Source of the DNA: Terriglobia bacterium
Lineage (GTDB): Bacteria; Acidobacteriota; Terriglobia; Bryobacterales; Bryobacteraceae
Direction of reading: 5' to 3'
NCBI GenBank assembly: GCA_020073345.1
Contig: JAIQFI010000016.1
Location: forward strand, 1-64,000
Length of the DNA stretch: 64,000 nt
Shown piece by piece: positions 1 through 9,318 of this stretch. The position numbers and the translations under genes are program-made. The notes beneath the pieces were generated by a model, which saw only the letters and a program-made list of their open reading frames with translations, was not told the origin of the DNA and searched no databases. Numbering within the stretch: the stretch's first letter is position 1; each line of letters begins with the position of its first letter.

Positions 1-242
1 GCGCTCTGATGATGATCGAACCACCAGGTCAGGCGCGGATCGGTGGAGTACTTGAAGTCCACGATGGCGTTGACATCGCCGTCAAACAGGCTGGGCTCGA
101 ACAGCTGCGACGCTTTGTGCGCCAGTCCGGTGAACTCAAATTGCGCATCGGGATGGAACTTAGCTTCCAGGAACCGGCTGAAGAAGGCCGCGGACGCCGT
201 GCCGTCGAAACAGTGGTCGTGATAGAGAATCCGCGCGCGCAT
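1..242 (-). CDS. DHH-family phosphoesterase, N-terminal part only
   Basis: Only the first ~80 residues lie in the window; the gene runs off the left edge. The start is the ATG at 240-242. Two superfamily marks are visible: HDHCFDG at residues 8-14 (early metal-binding segment) and WWFDHHQSA with the DHH triad at 76-78. DHH proteins use Mn2+ to hydrolyse phosphodiester or pyrophosphate bonds (RecJ, nanoRNases, cyclic-dinucleotide phosphodiesterases). The C-terminal half that would separate these is missing, so the substrate is open. There is no signal peptide, so it is probably cytoplasmic. It lies 106 bp downstream of the S8 peptidase gene in the same direction; I see no convincing promoter or terminator between them. 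Confidence 0.75.
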   Translation of the reverse strand, partial: MRARILYHDHCFDGTASAAFFSRFLEAKFHPDAQFEFTGLAHKASQLFEPSLFDGDVNAIVDFKYSTDPRLTWWFDHHQS

Positions 243-348
243 TTAGCGATATCGTCCGGGAAAACTTGCTAGTGTCTCGCAAACGATGAGCGCAATGCAA
301 GGGGCTACCCAAAACAGCCGGACTATAGGACCGATTTTCGACCGAAAC

Positions 349-2301
349 TCAATGCAAAATTGCGTTCACCGCAGCCGGCGCCATCACGATTCCGTATCCG
401 GCGTCCCGATCCACTCCCGGGGCGCGGATGTCCAGCGCCGTCGACGTCAGGGCGTTGAAGATCTGGGCGCCGGTAGCCGCCGGATTCGCCGACTTCACCA
501 GTGCCGCCACTCCCGCCGCGTGAGGAGCGGCCGCCGAAGTACCGAAGAAGGGACTGAATCCCGGCGTCCGCGTGGACACGCCATCCGCCGCGGCGATGTC
601 CGGCTTGACGAGGACTACGCCGCCGTTAGTTCCGAACAGAAGATTGCCGGGCGTGATCGGTGTCCCGTCCGCCTTATAGAATAGACGGCGCGGTCCATCC
701 GAGCTGAAGGGCTCGGTCGGGTTCAATGCTCCACCGGGGAAGGGCTTTGTGAATCCCTTCGCGCTGTTCCAGGCTACCGCGGCGACGCCGAACGCCCGCC
801 CCGGACACGACGAGTTAGTCAGCACGCAGCCGGCCGACGCGTTGTGACCGTGCGTCTGGCCCGCTGTCACCAATTGCAGCCGCTCTCCAAAGAACAGATC
901 CACGTGCAACGCGCGAGGCAGCGCTCCCGCCTTGGCTGCGATGACAACCCGCGAGTTGGCCGGGAAACCACTGGCGCTGAATACTTCTTCGAATGGATCG
1001 GAGCCGGGGCCGTTTTGGGTCGTCGTCGAGCTTGCGACAACGGCCGTGCCAGCGGAATTCAGGATGAAGAGATCATAGTCGTTCGTCGAGTTCCCGAGCG
1101 GATCGGACCAAGACAGGTCAACGACTCCGGTGGTGGCCAACAGCCGGTTGAAGCTCTGCGCGCCAAAGGAGTGGAGTGTATAGCCTGGCAACAGCGCATT
1201 CGTGCCGCCATTTGCAAAGTCGCCTTCCCAAACCGAGGCCGTCCCGTTGGTGATGTTGCCGCTGTTCGCCGCGGAGGAAAAATACAGCGCGCCGGACTGC
1301 GTGACGTCGTTCACCGCCTGGGCGATCACGCCGTCCTGGAATACCCCCTCGTCGCTATAGGAGACATCATCCACGATGATGTCGCAATGGTAGGTATTAC
1401 GCAGCAGCCGGATGTTGTCAGCAAAGCTTTCCGGGCTATTGAACGCCGACGCGAAGAACAATTGCACGCCGGGAGCCAGGTCGTACACGATTTCCATCAT
1501 GGCCGACCCTTCGCTCGTGCCGGGACCATCGATAATGTCCGCGACGTTCAGTGCGTCATGTGGCAGATCGCCGGTTCCGATCAGGAGGGGAATCGCCTCC
1601 GCCGAATCGGACAGGACGCCCACTCTGATGCCGTTCCCCCGGACACCGCCGGCCTGGACCGTATTCGCTCCGTGGGTAACCAGTCCCTGCGTACTCGTAG
1701 CGCCGATGAAGAATGGCAGACCGATGTTTCGAAGGATCCTTGAAATGCGATTCTTCTGCGGTTCCGCGCGGCCTTGACCTTTTTGGGCGAGTCGCGGCCG
1801 GAGATAATCGGCCGCCGAAACACCGTTGTGTCGGGGAGGCAGCGCCGATTTGATGGAAGTGACATCCGCGCGGCCGGCCAGTGCTTCGATCGAGCCCAGC
1901 GGAACACGGGCCCGAATGGCTCCGAGAGCAGCGGAACTGTACACCACACGGCCGCCAGCTTGTTGGATAGCGTTCACCAGATCGGTGGAGACGGACGCTT
2001 TGATGCTGACCAGCACTCCGGATTGCGCGTCACCGCTGAGCGAGGAAGCGGCAGCACCAAAGTTCAGAATGCCGGCGGGCGCCACACCCCGGGAGGCGTT
2101 GATGGCGTAGACCAGCGAGGACGATAGCTTCTGCTGGAGCGGGGTTCGAGAGTCCTTCTCCTGCAACAGAACGGCCATTTGCCGAAGAGCGGAGTCACTG
2201 ATATCTTGAGCGGCCGCCGGGCCGACCAGCGCCAGTCCTGCCAGTACAGCTGCGGCAAGAACGGGCTTATCGATTCTTCCGAGGTTCGAGATTCGTTTCA
2301 T
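349..2301 (-). CDS. secreted subtilisin-like (S8) peptidase with atypical catalytic site
   Basis: A 650-residue exported protein. The signal peptide is visible (positive start, hydrophobic residues 14-31, AAAQ cleavage region). The peptidase core runs from about residue 210 to the end: Asp block RVGVLSDS (D232), oxyanion block SSAANSG (N346) and Ser block GTSAAAPHAAG (S589). Where subtilisins carry the catalytic His (HGTHV) this protein reads GTSEGSAMMEI with E264, so the usual His is absent. The region before 200 looks like an I9-type propeptide. I chose the ATG at 2301 over an upstream GTG at 2328 because AAAGGA sits six bases before it. It follows the PEP-CTERM gene by 30 bp, so the two are probably cotranscribed. 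The fold is secure; activity is uncertain. Confidence 0.85.
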   Translation of the reverse strand: MKRISNLGRIDKPVLAAAVLAGLALVGPAAAQDISDSALRQMAVLLQEKDSRTPLQQKLSSSLVYAINASRGVAPAGILNFGAAASSLSGDAQSGVLVSIKASVSTDLVNAIQQAGGRVVYSSAALGAIRARVPLGSIEALAGRADVTSIKSALPPRHNGVSAADYLRPRLAQKGQGRAEPQKNRISRILRNIGLPFFIGATSTQGLVTHGANTVQAGGVRGNGIRVGVLSDSAEAIPLLIGTGDLPHDALNVADIIDGPGTSEGSAMMEIVYDLAPGVQLFFASAFNSPESFADNIRLLRNTYHCDIIVDDVSYSDEGVFQDGVIAQAVNDVTQSGALYFSSAANSGNITNGTASVWEGDFANGGTNALLPGYTLHSFGAQSFNRLLATTGVVDLSWSDPLGNSTNDYDLFILNSAGTAVVASSTTTQNGPGSDPFEEVFSASGFPANSRVVIAAKAGALPRALHVDLFFGERLQLVTAGQTHGHNASAGCVLTNSSCPGRAFGVAAVAWNSAKGFTKPFPGGALNPTEPFSSDGPRRLFYKADGTPITPGNLLFGTNGGVVLVKPDIAAADGVSTRTPGFSPFFGTSAAAPHAAGVAALVKSANPAATGAQIFNALTSTALDIRAPGVDRDAGYGIVMAPAAVNAILH

Positions 2302-2331
2302 TTGAGGTCCTTTGGACGGAGGTCCCACTGT

Positions 2332-2979
2332 TCAGCGGATTAAATTTCGGTTGCCGCCCTGGGAGAATGCCCGGCGCAGAAAAAGCGCCAAACCACCGAT
2401 TCCGCAGAGCAGCAGGGAGTTCGGTTCGGGCACCTCGCTAAAGCTGGAGTAGTAGAAGCCCTCCACCAGGAGTTCCAAGGGCATGCCGGCTCCTCCTCCA
2501 GGGTTCAACTCACTGACGGGAATGATCAGATGGGAGTGCCGCGCAACAATGATCTGGAAGAAGCTTGGAGCGTCGAAGGGTTGAGTGAGCCCCGGATCGC
2601 CGAGATAGTTCACGTCGAGTCCGTAACTGAGAGGGACGTTCACGGGATTGAACGCGTTCAGGTAAGCAGCCATGAACAGGCTGGCCGTCGGATCGTCCAG
2701 GCTGATTTGAAGGAATGGCCTGTCCCCGGTATCGAGGATGTCGAAGGCTTGGAAAGCACGCTGCGTGGGGGCACCGATCACACCGGGAAAATCCTTGACA
2801 ACGCCCCAGACGCTCGAGATTCCATCCCTACTAATTCGTCCGAATTGGGTACCTGTCGGCGAGAAGGTAATCGCGCCACTATCGTAAATTATAGCGGCGG
2901 ACGCGGATGCCCCGGACAAGAGCGCAACGGGCAAGGCGATCCTCAATAGTATGTTCAGTTTGGCAAAATGTCGCAGCAT
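2332..2979 (-). CDS. PEP-CTERM sorting-signal exported protein
   Basis: A 215-residue secreted protein of unknown function. The N-terminus is a signal peptide (MLRHFAKLNILLRIALPVAL). The C-terminus has the tripartite PEP-CTERM signal: VPEPNS, a hydrophobic stretch (LLLCGIGGLALFL), then RR and a basic tail. Such proteins are normally processed by an exosortase; none is encoded in this window. The body is beta-rich and otherwise unrecognised. The ATG at 2979 has GGAGGA just upstream (spacing about 4-5), and a good sigma-70-like promoter lies at 3024-3052. The S8 peptidase follows after 30 bp, so both may act at the cell surface as one operon; this is inference from spacing. Confidence 0.8.
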   Translation of the reverse strand: MLRHFAKLNILLRIALPVALLSGASASAAIIYDSGAITFSPTGTQFGRISRDGISSVWGVVKDFPGVIGAPTQRAFQAFDILDTGDRPFLQISLDDPTASLFMAAYLNAFNPVNVPLSYGLDVNYLGDPGLTQPFDAPSFFQIIVARHSHLIIPVSELNPGGGAGMPLELLVEGFYYSSFSEVPEPNSLLLCGIGGLALFLRRAFSQGGNRNLIR

Positions 2980-3023
2980 CAATCCTCCTCCGGACAGGAC
3001 GCGCGAACGCGTTCAGGCTAGGG

Positions 3024-3052
3024 AGTATAGCGTTGATTGAGTAGAAGGGCAA
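3024..3052 (-). promoter_or_regulatory. sigma-70-type promoter for the PEP-CTERM / S8 peptidase pair
   Basis: Read on the minus strand: -35 TTGCCC (3052-3047), a 17 bp spacer, and -10 TATACT (3029-3024), about 45 bp upstream of the ATG at 2979. Hexamers and spacer are close to consensus. Confidence 0.6.
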
Positions 3053-3121
3053 GTCCCAGGAGGCAGGTTTAGTACTAAAGCTAACGATCTTTCAGGGTGT
3101 GTGGTACGACCCCCATTAAAC

Positions 3122-3135
3122 TTGACTCAGGTCAT
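3122..3135 (+). promoter_or_regulatory. dyad TTGAC-N4-GTCAT upstream of the NifU-like gene
   Basis: The sequence TTGAC tcag GTCAT is a short inverted repeat (TGAC-N4-GTCA) ending 17 bp before the GTG at 3153. A TATAGA hexamer follows at 3141-3146. In form it resembles operators of CRP/FNR-like or Rrf2-like regulators that often control Fe-S genes. The regulator is inferred only. Confidence 0.35.
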
Positions 3136-3152
3136 AATTCTATAGAGATACC

Positions 3153-3512
3153 GTGCACTCCGATCGTCTACTGGAACATTTCCGGAATCCCCGCAACATC
3201 GGCCAGCTCCCGCTGCCGGCGATCACCGTGGACGTGACCAATCCGGCCTGCGGAGATCTACTGCGTTTGTCGGCGCGTTTCGAAGACGGGCGCGTGGCGG
3301 AGGCGCGTTTCCAGGTTCGTGGATGTACCGCATCGATCGCCGCAGGCTCCGTTCTTTCCGAGTGGATGATCGGCAAGACGCGACCGCAACTGCAAGAACT
3401 GACGGCGGAGATCATCGATCAGGCGCTAGGCGGGTTAGAACCGGCTTCGAAGCATGCGGCGGTGCTGTGCGTGGACGGCGCCAAAGCCATCGCTCGTAGT
3501 GCAGTATCCTGA
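3153..3512 (+). CDS. NifU/IscU-like iron-sulfur cluster scaffold
   Basis: A 119-residue protein of NifU N-terminal type, expected to hold a nascent Fe-S cluster for transfer to apoproteins in the cytoplasm. The family start is clear (LLEHFRNPRNIGQL), and the three ligand cysteines are in the expected contexts: NPACGD, VRGCTAS and AAVLCVDG. It begins with GTG at 3153; no strong Shine-Dalgarno is visible. No cysteine desulfurase or other Isc/Suf gene is adjacent, so the sulfur donor must be encoded elsewhere. The iron-dependent alcohol dehydrogenase starts 8 bp after its stop and is probably cotranscribed. Confidence 0.85.
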   Translation: MHSDRLLEHFRNPRNIGQLPLPAITVDVTNPACGDLLRLSARFEDGRVAEARFQVRGCTASIAAGSVLSEWMIGKTRPQLQELTAEIIDQALGGLEPASKHAAVLCVDGAKAIARSAVS

Positions 3513-3519
3513 TCGTTAC

Positions 3520-4635
3520 GTGACTCCTTTCGACTTTCGGCCCCGTACCCGTGTGGTGTTCGGCGCAGGCGAGTTTGCGCGACTGGGCGAGGTTGCCCGG
3601 GAACTGGGCGGGACACGCTGCCTGCTGGTGGCCGACCCCGGCATCGTCGAGGCCGGCTACGCCCCGGAAGCCATGCGCTCGCTCAAGGCGCGGCGAATGA
3701 CCGTTCACGGATTCCATGAATTTCAGCCGAATCCCACTTCGGCCATGGCTGAAGCCGGCGGAGCTTATGCCTCGCCCCTCGGTATAGATCTGATCGTGGC
3801 AGTGGGCGGCGGAAGTTCGCTCGATTGCGCCAAGGCGATTAACTTTCTTCTAAGTAACGGTGGGAAGATGCGGGATTACTGGGGTTACGGTAAAGCCTCT
3901 CGTCCGATGCTGCCGATGATTGCGGTGCCCACTACGGCGGGCACCGGAAGCGAGGCGCAAACTTTCGCCACGCTGGTCGATTCGGAAACCGGCGCACGAA
4001 TGTCGTGCGGTGACGGAAAAGGGTCGTTTCGGGTGACGATTCTGGATCCGAAGCTGACCACGTCACAGCCTGCGGCGCTGGCGGCCGCGACGGGATACGA
4101 TGCACTGTCGCACGCGCTCGAGACGCTGGTGACTGCGCGGCAGACGGCGCTTTCGGAATGCTTCTCGAGGTCGGCCTGGCGCCTGGTCTCCTCCGGTTTC
4201 GAGCGCATATTGCGGAATCCCGAGGATCTGGAAGCACGGGGAGCGATGCTGCTGGGCGCGCACTTCGGCGGCCTGGCGATCGAGAACTCGAATCTGGGCG
4301 CGGCGCACGCCTGCGCGTATCCCCTTACGGACCAGTTCGGACTTTCGCACGGAGCGGCGGTCGCTACGGTGCTGGCCCAGGTGGTCGAATGGAATAGCGA
4401 TTCCAGTGGTTCAAGCGCTGCACGCTACCGCGAGCTGTATCCCGGCGATCTGCCGTCCCGGCTGCGCGAGCTGGCGGAAATGGCCGGGCTGGCCGCGAGT
4501 CTGCGCGAGGCGGGGATTCCCGAAGAAGCGCTGCCGCGCCTGGCGGAAGAGGCCGCCACCCAGTGGACCGGGAAGTTCAACCCGCGGCCTTTCAACGCAG
4601 CTGCGGCCCTGGAAATCTACCAAGCGGCGTACTAA
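3520..4635 (+). CDS. iron-containing alcohol dehydrogenase
   Basis: A 371-residue group III (Fe-dependent) alcohol dehydrogenase. The N-terminal half holds the nucleotide-binding fold with the GGGSSLD motif (about 96-102). The C-terminal helical half carries the metal ligands: YDALSHALE (D194, H198) and two later His in GAAHACAYPL and GLSHGAAV. This set matches FucO/YqhD-type enzymes that interconvert alcohols and aldehydes with NAD(P)H; the substrate cannot be read from sequence. The frame is open back to 3454, but that part overlaps the NifU-like gene and is not conserved-looking, so I start at the GTG at 3520, just before the typical PFDFRPRTRVVFG. Confidence 0.9.
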   Translation: MTPFDFRPRTRVVFGAGEFARLGEVARELGGTRCLLVADPGIVEAGYAPEAMRSLKARRMTVHGFHEFQPNPTSAMAEAGGAYASPLGIDLIVAVGGGSSLDCAKAINFLLSNGGKMRDYWGYGKASRPMLPMIAVPTTAGTGSEAQTFATLVDSETGARMSCGDGKGSFRVTILDPKLTTSQPAALAAATGYDALSHALETLVTARQTALSECFSRSAWRLVSSGFERILRNPEDLEARGAMLLGAHFGGLAIENSNLGAAHACAYPLTDQFGLSHGAAVATVLAQVVEWNSDSSGSSAARYRELYPGDLPSRLRELAEMAGLAASLREAGIPEEALPRLAEEAATQWTGKFNPRPFNAAAALEIYQAAY

Positions 4636-4691
4636 AGCCGCCTCCGAATGTTCTACAGAATTTCGGTCAGACCTGCGATTATAAGGGCAAC

Positions 4692-5450
4692 GTGAGTTTC
4701 CCCGACCGTTTCGAGCTGCTCGAGCTGCTGCACGAAGGCGAGGTTCAAACCTTCCGCGCGCGCGAGCGAGTCACCGGCCTCGCGCTCGAAGCGCATTTGT
4801 TTGCATCTCCCGAACTGTTGGCCCAGCTGGACCATCTGAGCGAGCCGCAGCGGAGCCTGGTAATCGATCGGGGCAGCCACGAAGGAAAGCTCTACGCGGT
4901 CACCATGCCGCTGCCCGCCGGGTTCCGGGCATGGCTTGCCGCCGAGCCCCTGCCTGGCGGGCAAGCTCCCTTAGACTCCGCAGGCGCGTGGCGAATCCGG
5001 CCTTCGGGCCAGCCAGCGCCCGCCCCATCAGAGCCAGCGGCCGCTCCCGGCGATTTCACCCGCATGTTTCAGTTGCGCCAAGCGCCCGAACCGGTGGCAG
5101 CGCCGGCGTTGAAGGCCGCACCGTCTCCGGCTGCGTCGTTCCAGCCCGGAGAATTCACCCAAGCATTCCCTCGTGTGTTCGAGAGACCGGCGCCGGCTCC
5201 CAGCGCTGCTCCCACTAGCTCTCCAGCGCCCGGGCAGCCGGGAGAATTTACCAGAATGTTCCAGAAGCCGGCCGCGCCCCCGGCCACAACGCCGGCCGCG
5301 ACGCCGCCCGCGGCTTTGACAGCTGAGACGCCGATACCCGAGACGTCCGGATCCGCTACGCCCGCCCGCCGTCGCGCGAGATTCATCGTCATCGCCGTCG
5401 TACTGCTCTCCGCGATCGCCGTGTTCGTATTGGTGAGAACGCTATACTGA
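4692..5450 (+). CDS. membrane-anchored protein with three GEFTRMF-type motifs
   Basis: A 252-residue protein not assigned to a named family. Residues 1-90 form a compact domain (FPDRFELLELLHEGEVQTFRA) resembling the start of a kinase-like or forkhead-associated-type module, but no catalytic motif is visible. A Pro/Ala-rich linker follows with three spaced copies of one motif: GDFTRMFQL, GEFTQAFPR and GEFTRMFQK. A single C-terminal transmembrane helix (FIVIAVVLLSAIAVFVLV) ends three residues before the stop, suggesting a tail anchor. The open frame extends upstream to 4563, but that overlaps the dehydrogenase; GTG at 4692 is the sensible start. It lies directly before the glycan cluster. Confidence 0.7.
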   Translation: MSFPDRFELLELLHEGEVQTFRARERVTGLALEAHLFASPELLAQLDHLSEPQRSLVIDRGSHEGKLYAVTMPLPAGFRAWLAAEPLPGGQAPLDSAGAWRIRPSGQPAPAPSEPAAAPGDFTRMFQLRQAPEPVAAPALKAAPSPAASFQPGEFTQAFPRVFERPAPAPSAAPTSSPAPGQPGEFTRMFQKPAAPPATTPAATPPAALTAETPIPETSGSATPARRRARFIVIAVVLLSAIAVFVLVRTLY

Positions 5451-5457
5451 AGCTTTG

Positions 5458-6603
5458 ATGCGATTTTCAGTTGACGCGCACGCCATCGGCTGTCGCCTGA
5501 CGGGAAACGAAGTTTACATCCGCAACCTCCTGCACGAGTTTGCACGTCTGGACGAAGGCAACGACCTGATCGCGTATATTTCGAAAGCGAGCGCGGAGGC
5601 GGAGCTGCCCGGCCGCATCCGGACGCGGCGCGTCTCGCAGAATCCTTATAAACGCCTGGGCGTGGATCTTACCAGGCATCTCCAGCGGGATCGTCCAGAT
5701 CTGTTGCACGTGCAGTATACGGGCCCGGTATTCAGTGCGGCGCCGCTAGTGGTGAGCGTTCACGATGTCAGCTTTCTGGAGTATCCGCAATACTTCACCC
5801 GGTTTCGTTCTCTCCAGCTGCGGCTTACGGTGCAGCGGACGGTGAACCGTGCGGCCCGGGTGCTTACGCCGAGCGAGTTTTCGCGGCGCGCGATTCTGAG
5901 GCACTACGCCATCGCCGAAGAGAAGGTGGTGGTGGTGCCGAACGCCGTCGCCAGCCAGTTCCGGCCTATCGATCGCGACGTAGCGCGGGCGGCGATCCAG
6001 CGGAAATTCGGCTTCCGGCGGCCGTTCGTCCTCACCGTCGGCGATCTGCAGCCGCGCAAAAACCCGGTGGGGCTCCTGCATGCATTCGAGGATGTCCTAC
6101 GGGCACAACCGAAGTTGCGCCACGATCTGGTGTTCGTCGGCAAAGAAACCTGGTACTCTCACGACCTGCATCGGGCGGTGAAGCGATCTCCGGTTCGAGA
6201 CCGAGTACGGTTTGCGGGGTTTGTGGAGGACACCGACCTGGTCCAGTTTTACGGCGCCTGCGACCTGTTCGTGTTCCCGTCGTTCTATGAAGGCTTCGGT
6301 CTGCCCATCCTGGAAGCCATGGCCTGCGGGCGAGCCGTGGCCTGCTCGCGTCTGACTGCGATGCCCGAGGTTGCCAACGCGGCCGGCATTCTGTTCGACC
6401 CTGCCTCGAAGGAGGAAATCGCGCGGGCCATGCTGGATGTACTGCTGGATTCGGAACTGCGGGCGCGTCTGGAACGGCTCGGGCTGCACCGCGCGGCTGG
6501 ATTTAGCTGGGAGAAGTCGGCCGCGCAGACGCTTGAGGTGTATTACGACGTGGCAGGCCGGCGCCGCCGGCGCAGTGCGGCTGTCGCGGCGCGGGCATCA
6601 TGA
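5458..6603 (+). CDS. glycosyltransferase family 4
   Basis: A 381-residue retaining GT-B glycosyltransferase. The N-terminal acceptor domain includes PDLLHVQYTGP and VVSVHDVSFLEYP; the C-terminal donor domain has VLTVGDLQPRKNP and the EX7E motif in FYEGFGLPILEAMACGR, typical of GT4 mannosyl/glucosyltransferases. It is cytoplasmic or peripheral and would use a nucleotide sugar; donor and acceptor are not predictable. The ATG at 5458 lies 7 bp after the preceding stop. Its stop overlaps the next start as ATGA at 6600-6603. It opens the run of glycan genes reaching to 11201. Confidence 0.9.
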   Translation: MRFSVDAHAIGCRLTGNEVYIRNLLHEFARLDEGNDLIAYISKASAEAELPGRIRTRRVSQNPYKRLGVDLTRHLQRDRPDLLHVQYTGPVFSAAPLVVSVHDVSFLEYPQYFTRFRSLQLRLTVQRTVNRAARVLTPSEFSRRAILRHYAIAEEKVVVVPNAVASQFRPIDRDVARAAIQRKFGFRRPFVLTVGDLQPRKNPVGLLHAFEDVLRAQPKLRHDLVFVGKETWYSHDLHRAVKRSPVRDRVRFAGFVEDTDLVQFYGACDLFVFPSFYEGFGLPILEAMACGRAVACSRLTAMPEVANAAGILFDPASKEEIARAMLDVLLDSELRARLERLGLHRAAGFSWEKSAAQTLEVYYDVAGRRRRRSAAVAARAS

Positions 6604-7334
6604 TTACGCGCAAAAGTGCGCGCAAAACGGAGCGCGGCGCGAGCGTCACGAGATCCGCTCTGCTCGCCTTGACAGCGTTTCTGGCGTCCGCTTCCGGAGA
6701 GATCCTGCATTACAGCATCAACTGGCCCAGTGGCCTGAGCATGGGAGAAGCCAGTCTGCGCTCGGACCGGACCGGCGAGGGCACCGCCTCCACGCCCGGC
6801 TGGGAATTTGAGCTGAACCTGGACGCCAGCGTGCCTGGCTTTACGATCCGCGATCAGTATCATTCAACGGCCAGCCTCGACCTTTGTTCCGGGCAGCTGG
6901 AGAAGAAAATTTCGCACGGCGCGCGAAACGGCGAAGAGCGCGTGACCTTCAACCCGGATAAGAACGTGGCCACGCGCGAGACCGTGCGCGGTAACACGAC
7001 TGGAGGGAAGTCCGAGCTGAGCGTGCCCTCCTGCGCGCACGACGCCTTGACGCTGATCCAGTTCGTGCGCAAGGAACTGGCGCAGGGACGCCTGCCTCCT
7101 CCCCAAACGGCGATTCTGGGCGCCGCTTATCAGGTACGGCTCGAGTACCTGGGGAACACGGCAGTACACCTGGGAACTCAACAGGTGGATGCAGACCGGT
7201 TTCGGACTTCGATCAAAGGTCCCGCATCGGATCTCACCCTGGAGTTGTTCTTCGCGCGGGATGCGGTGCGCACACCGGTGATGGTGAAGATCCCCTTGCC
7301 GCTGGCGACTTTCACCGTAGAATTGATTCCCTGA
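6600..7334 (+). CDS. DUF3108 exported protein
   Basis: A 244-residue protein with an N-terminal signal sequence (residues 17-35, cleavage near ASGEI). The mature part is beta-rich and fits DUF3108: the opening LHYSINWPSGLSMGEAS, a central DALTLIQFVRKEL, and the closing LTLELFFARDAVRTPVMVKI. Members are periplasmic, function unsettled, often with envelope polysaccharide or lipid genes. It overlaps the GT4 gene by four bases and is followed 3 bp later by the GT4-methyltransferase gene, so all are one transcript. A role in glycan transit across the periplasm is a guess from position. Confidence 0.8.
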   Translation: MITRKSARKTERGASVTRSALLALTAFLASASGEILHYSINWPSGLSMGEASLRSDRTGEGTASTPGWEFELNLDASVPGFTIRDQYHSTASLDLCSGQLEKKISHGARNGEERVTFNPDKNVATRETVRGNTTGGKSELSVPSCAHDALTLIQFVRKELAQGRLPPPQTAILGAAYQVRLEYLGNTAVHLGTQQVDADRFRTSIKGPASDLTLELFFARDAVRTPVMVKIPLPLATFTVELIP

Positions 7335-7337
7335 AGC

Positions 7338-9305
<1,968 letters not shown>

Positions 9306-9318
9306 GGAGCCTAGCTAG

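Noticed and set aside
2302-2328. Upstream GTG start for the S8 peptidase
   Set aside because: The ATG at 2301 has a proper ribosome binding site and gives a standard signal peptide.
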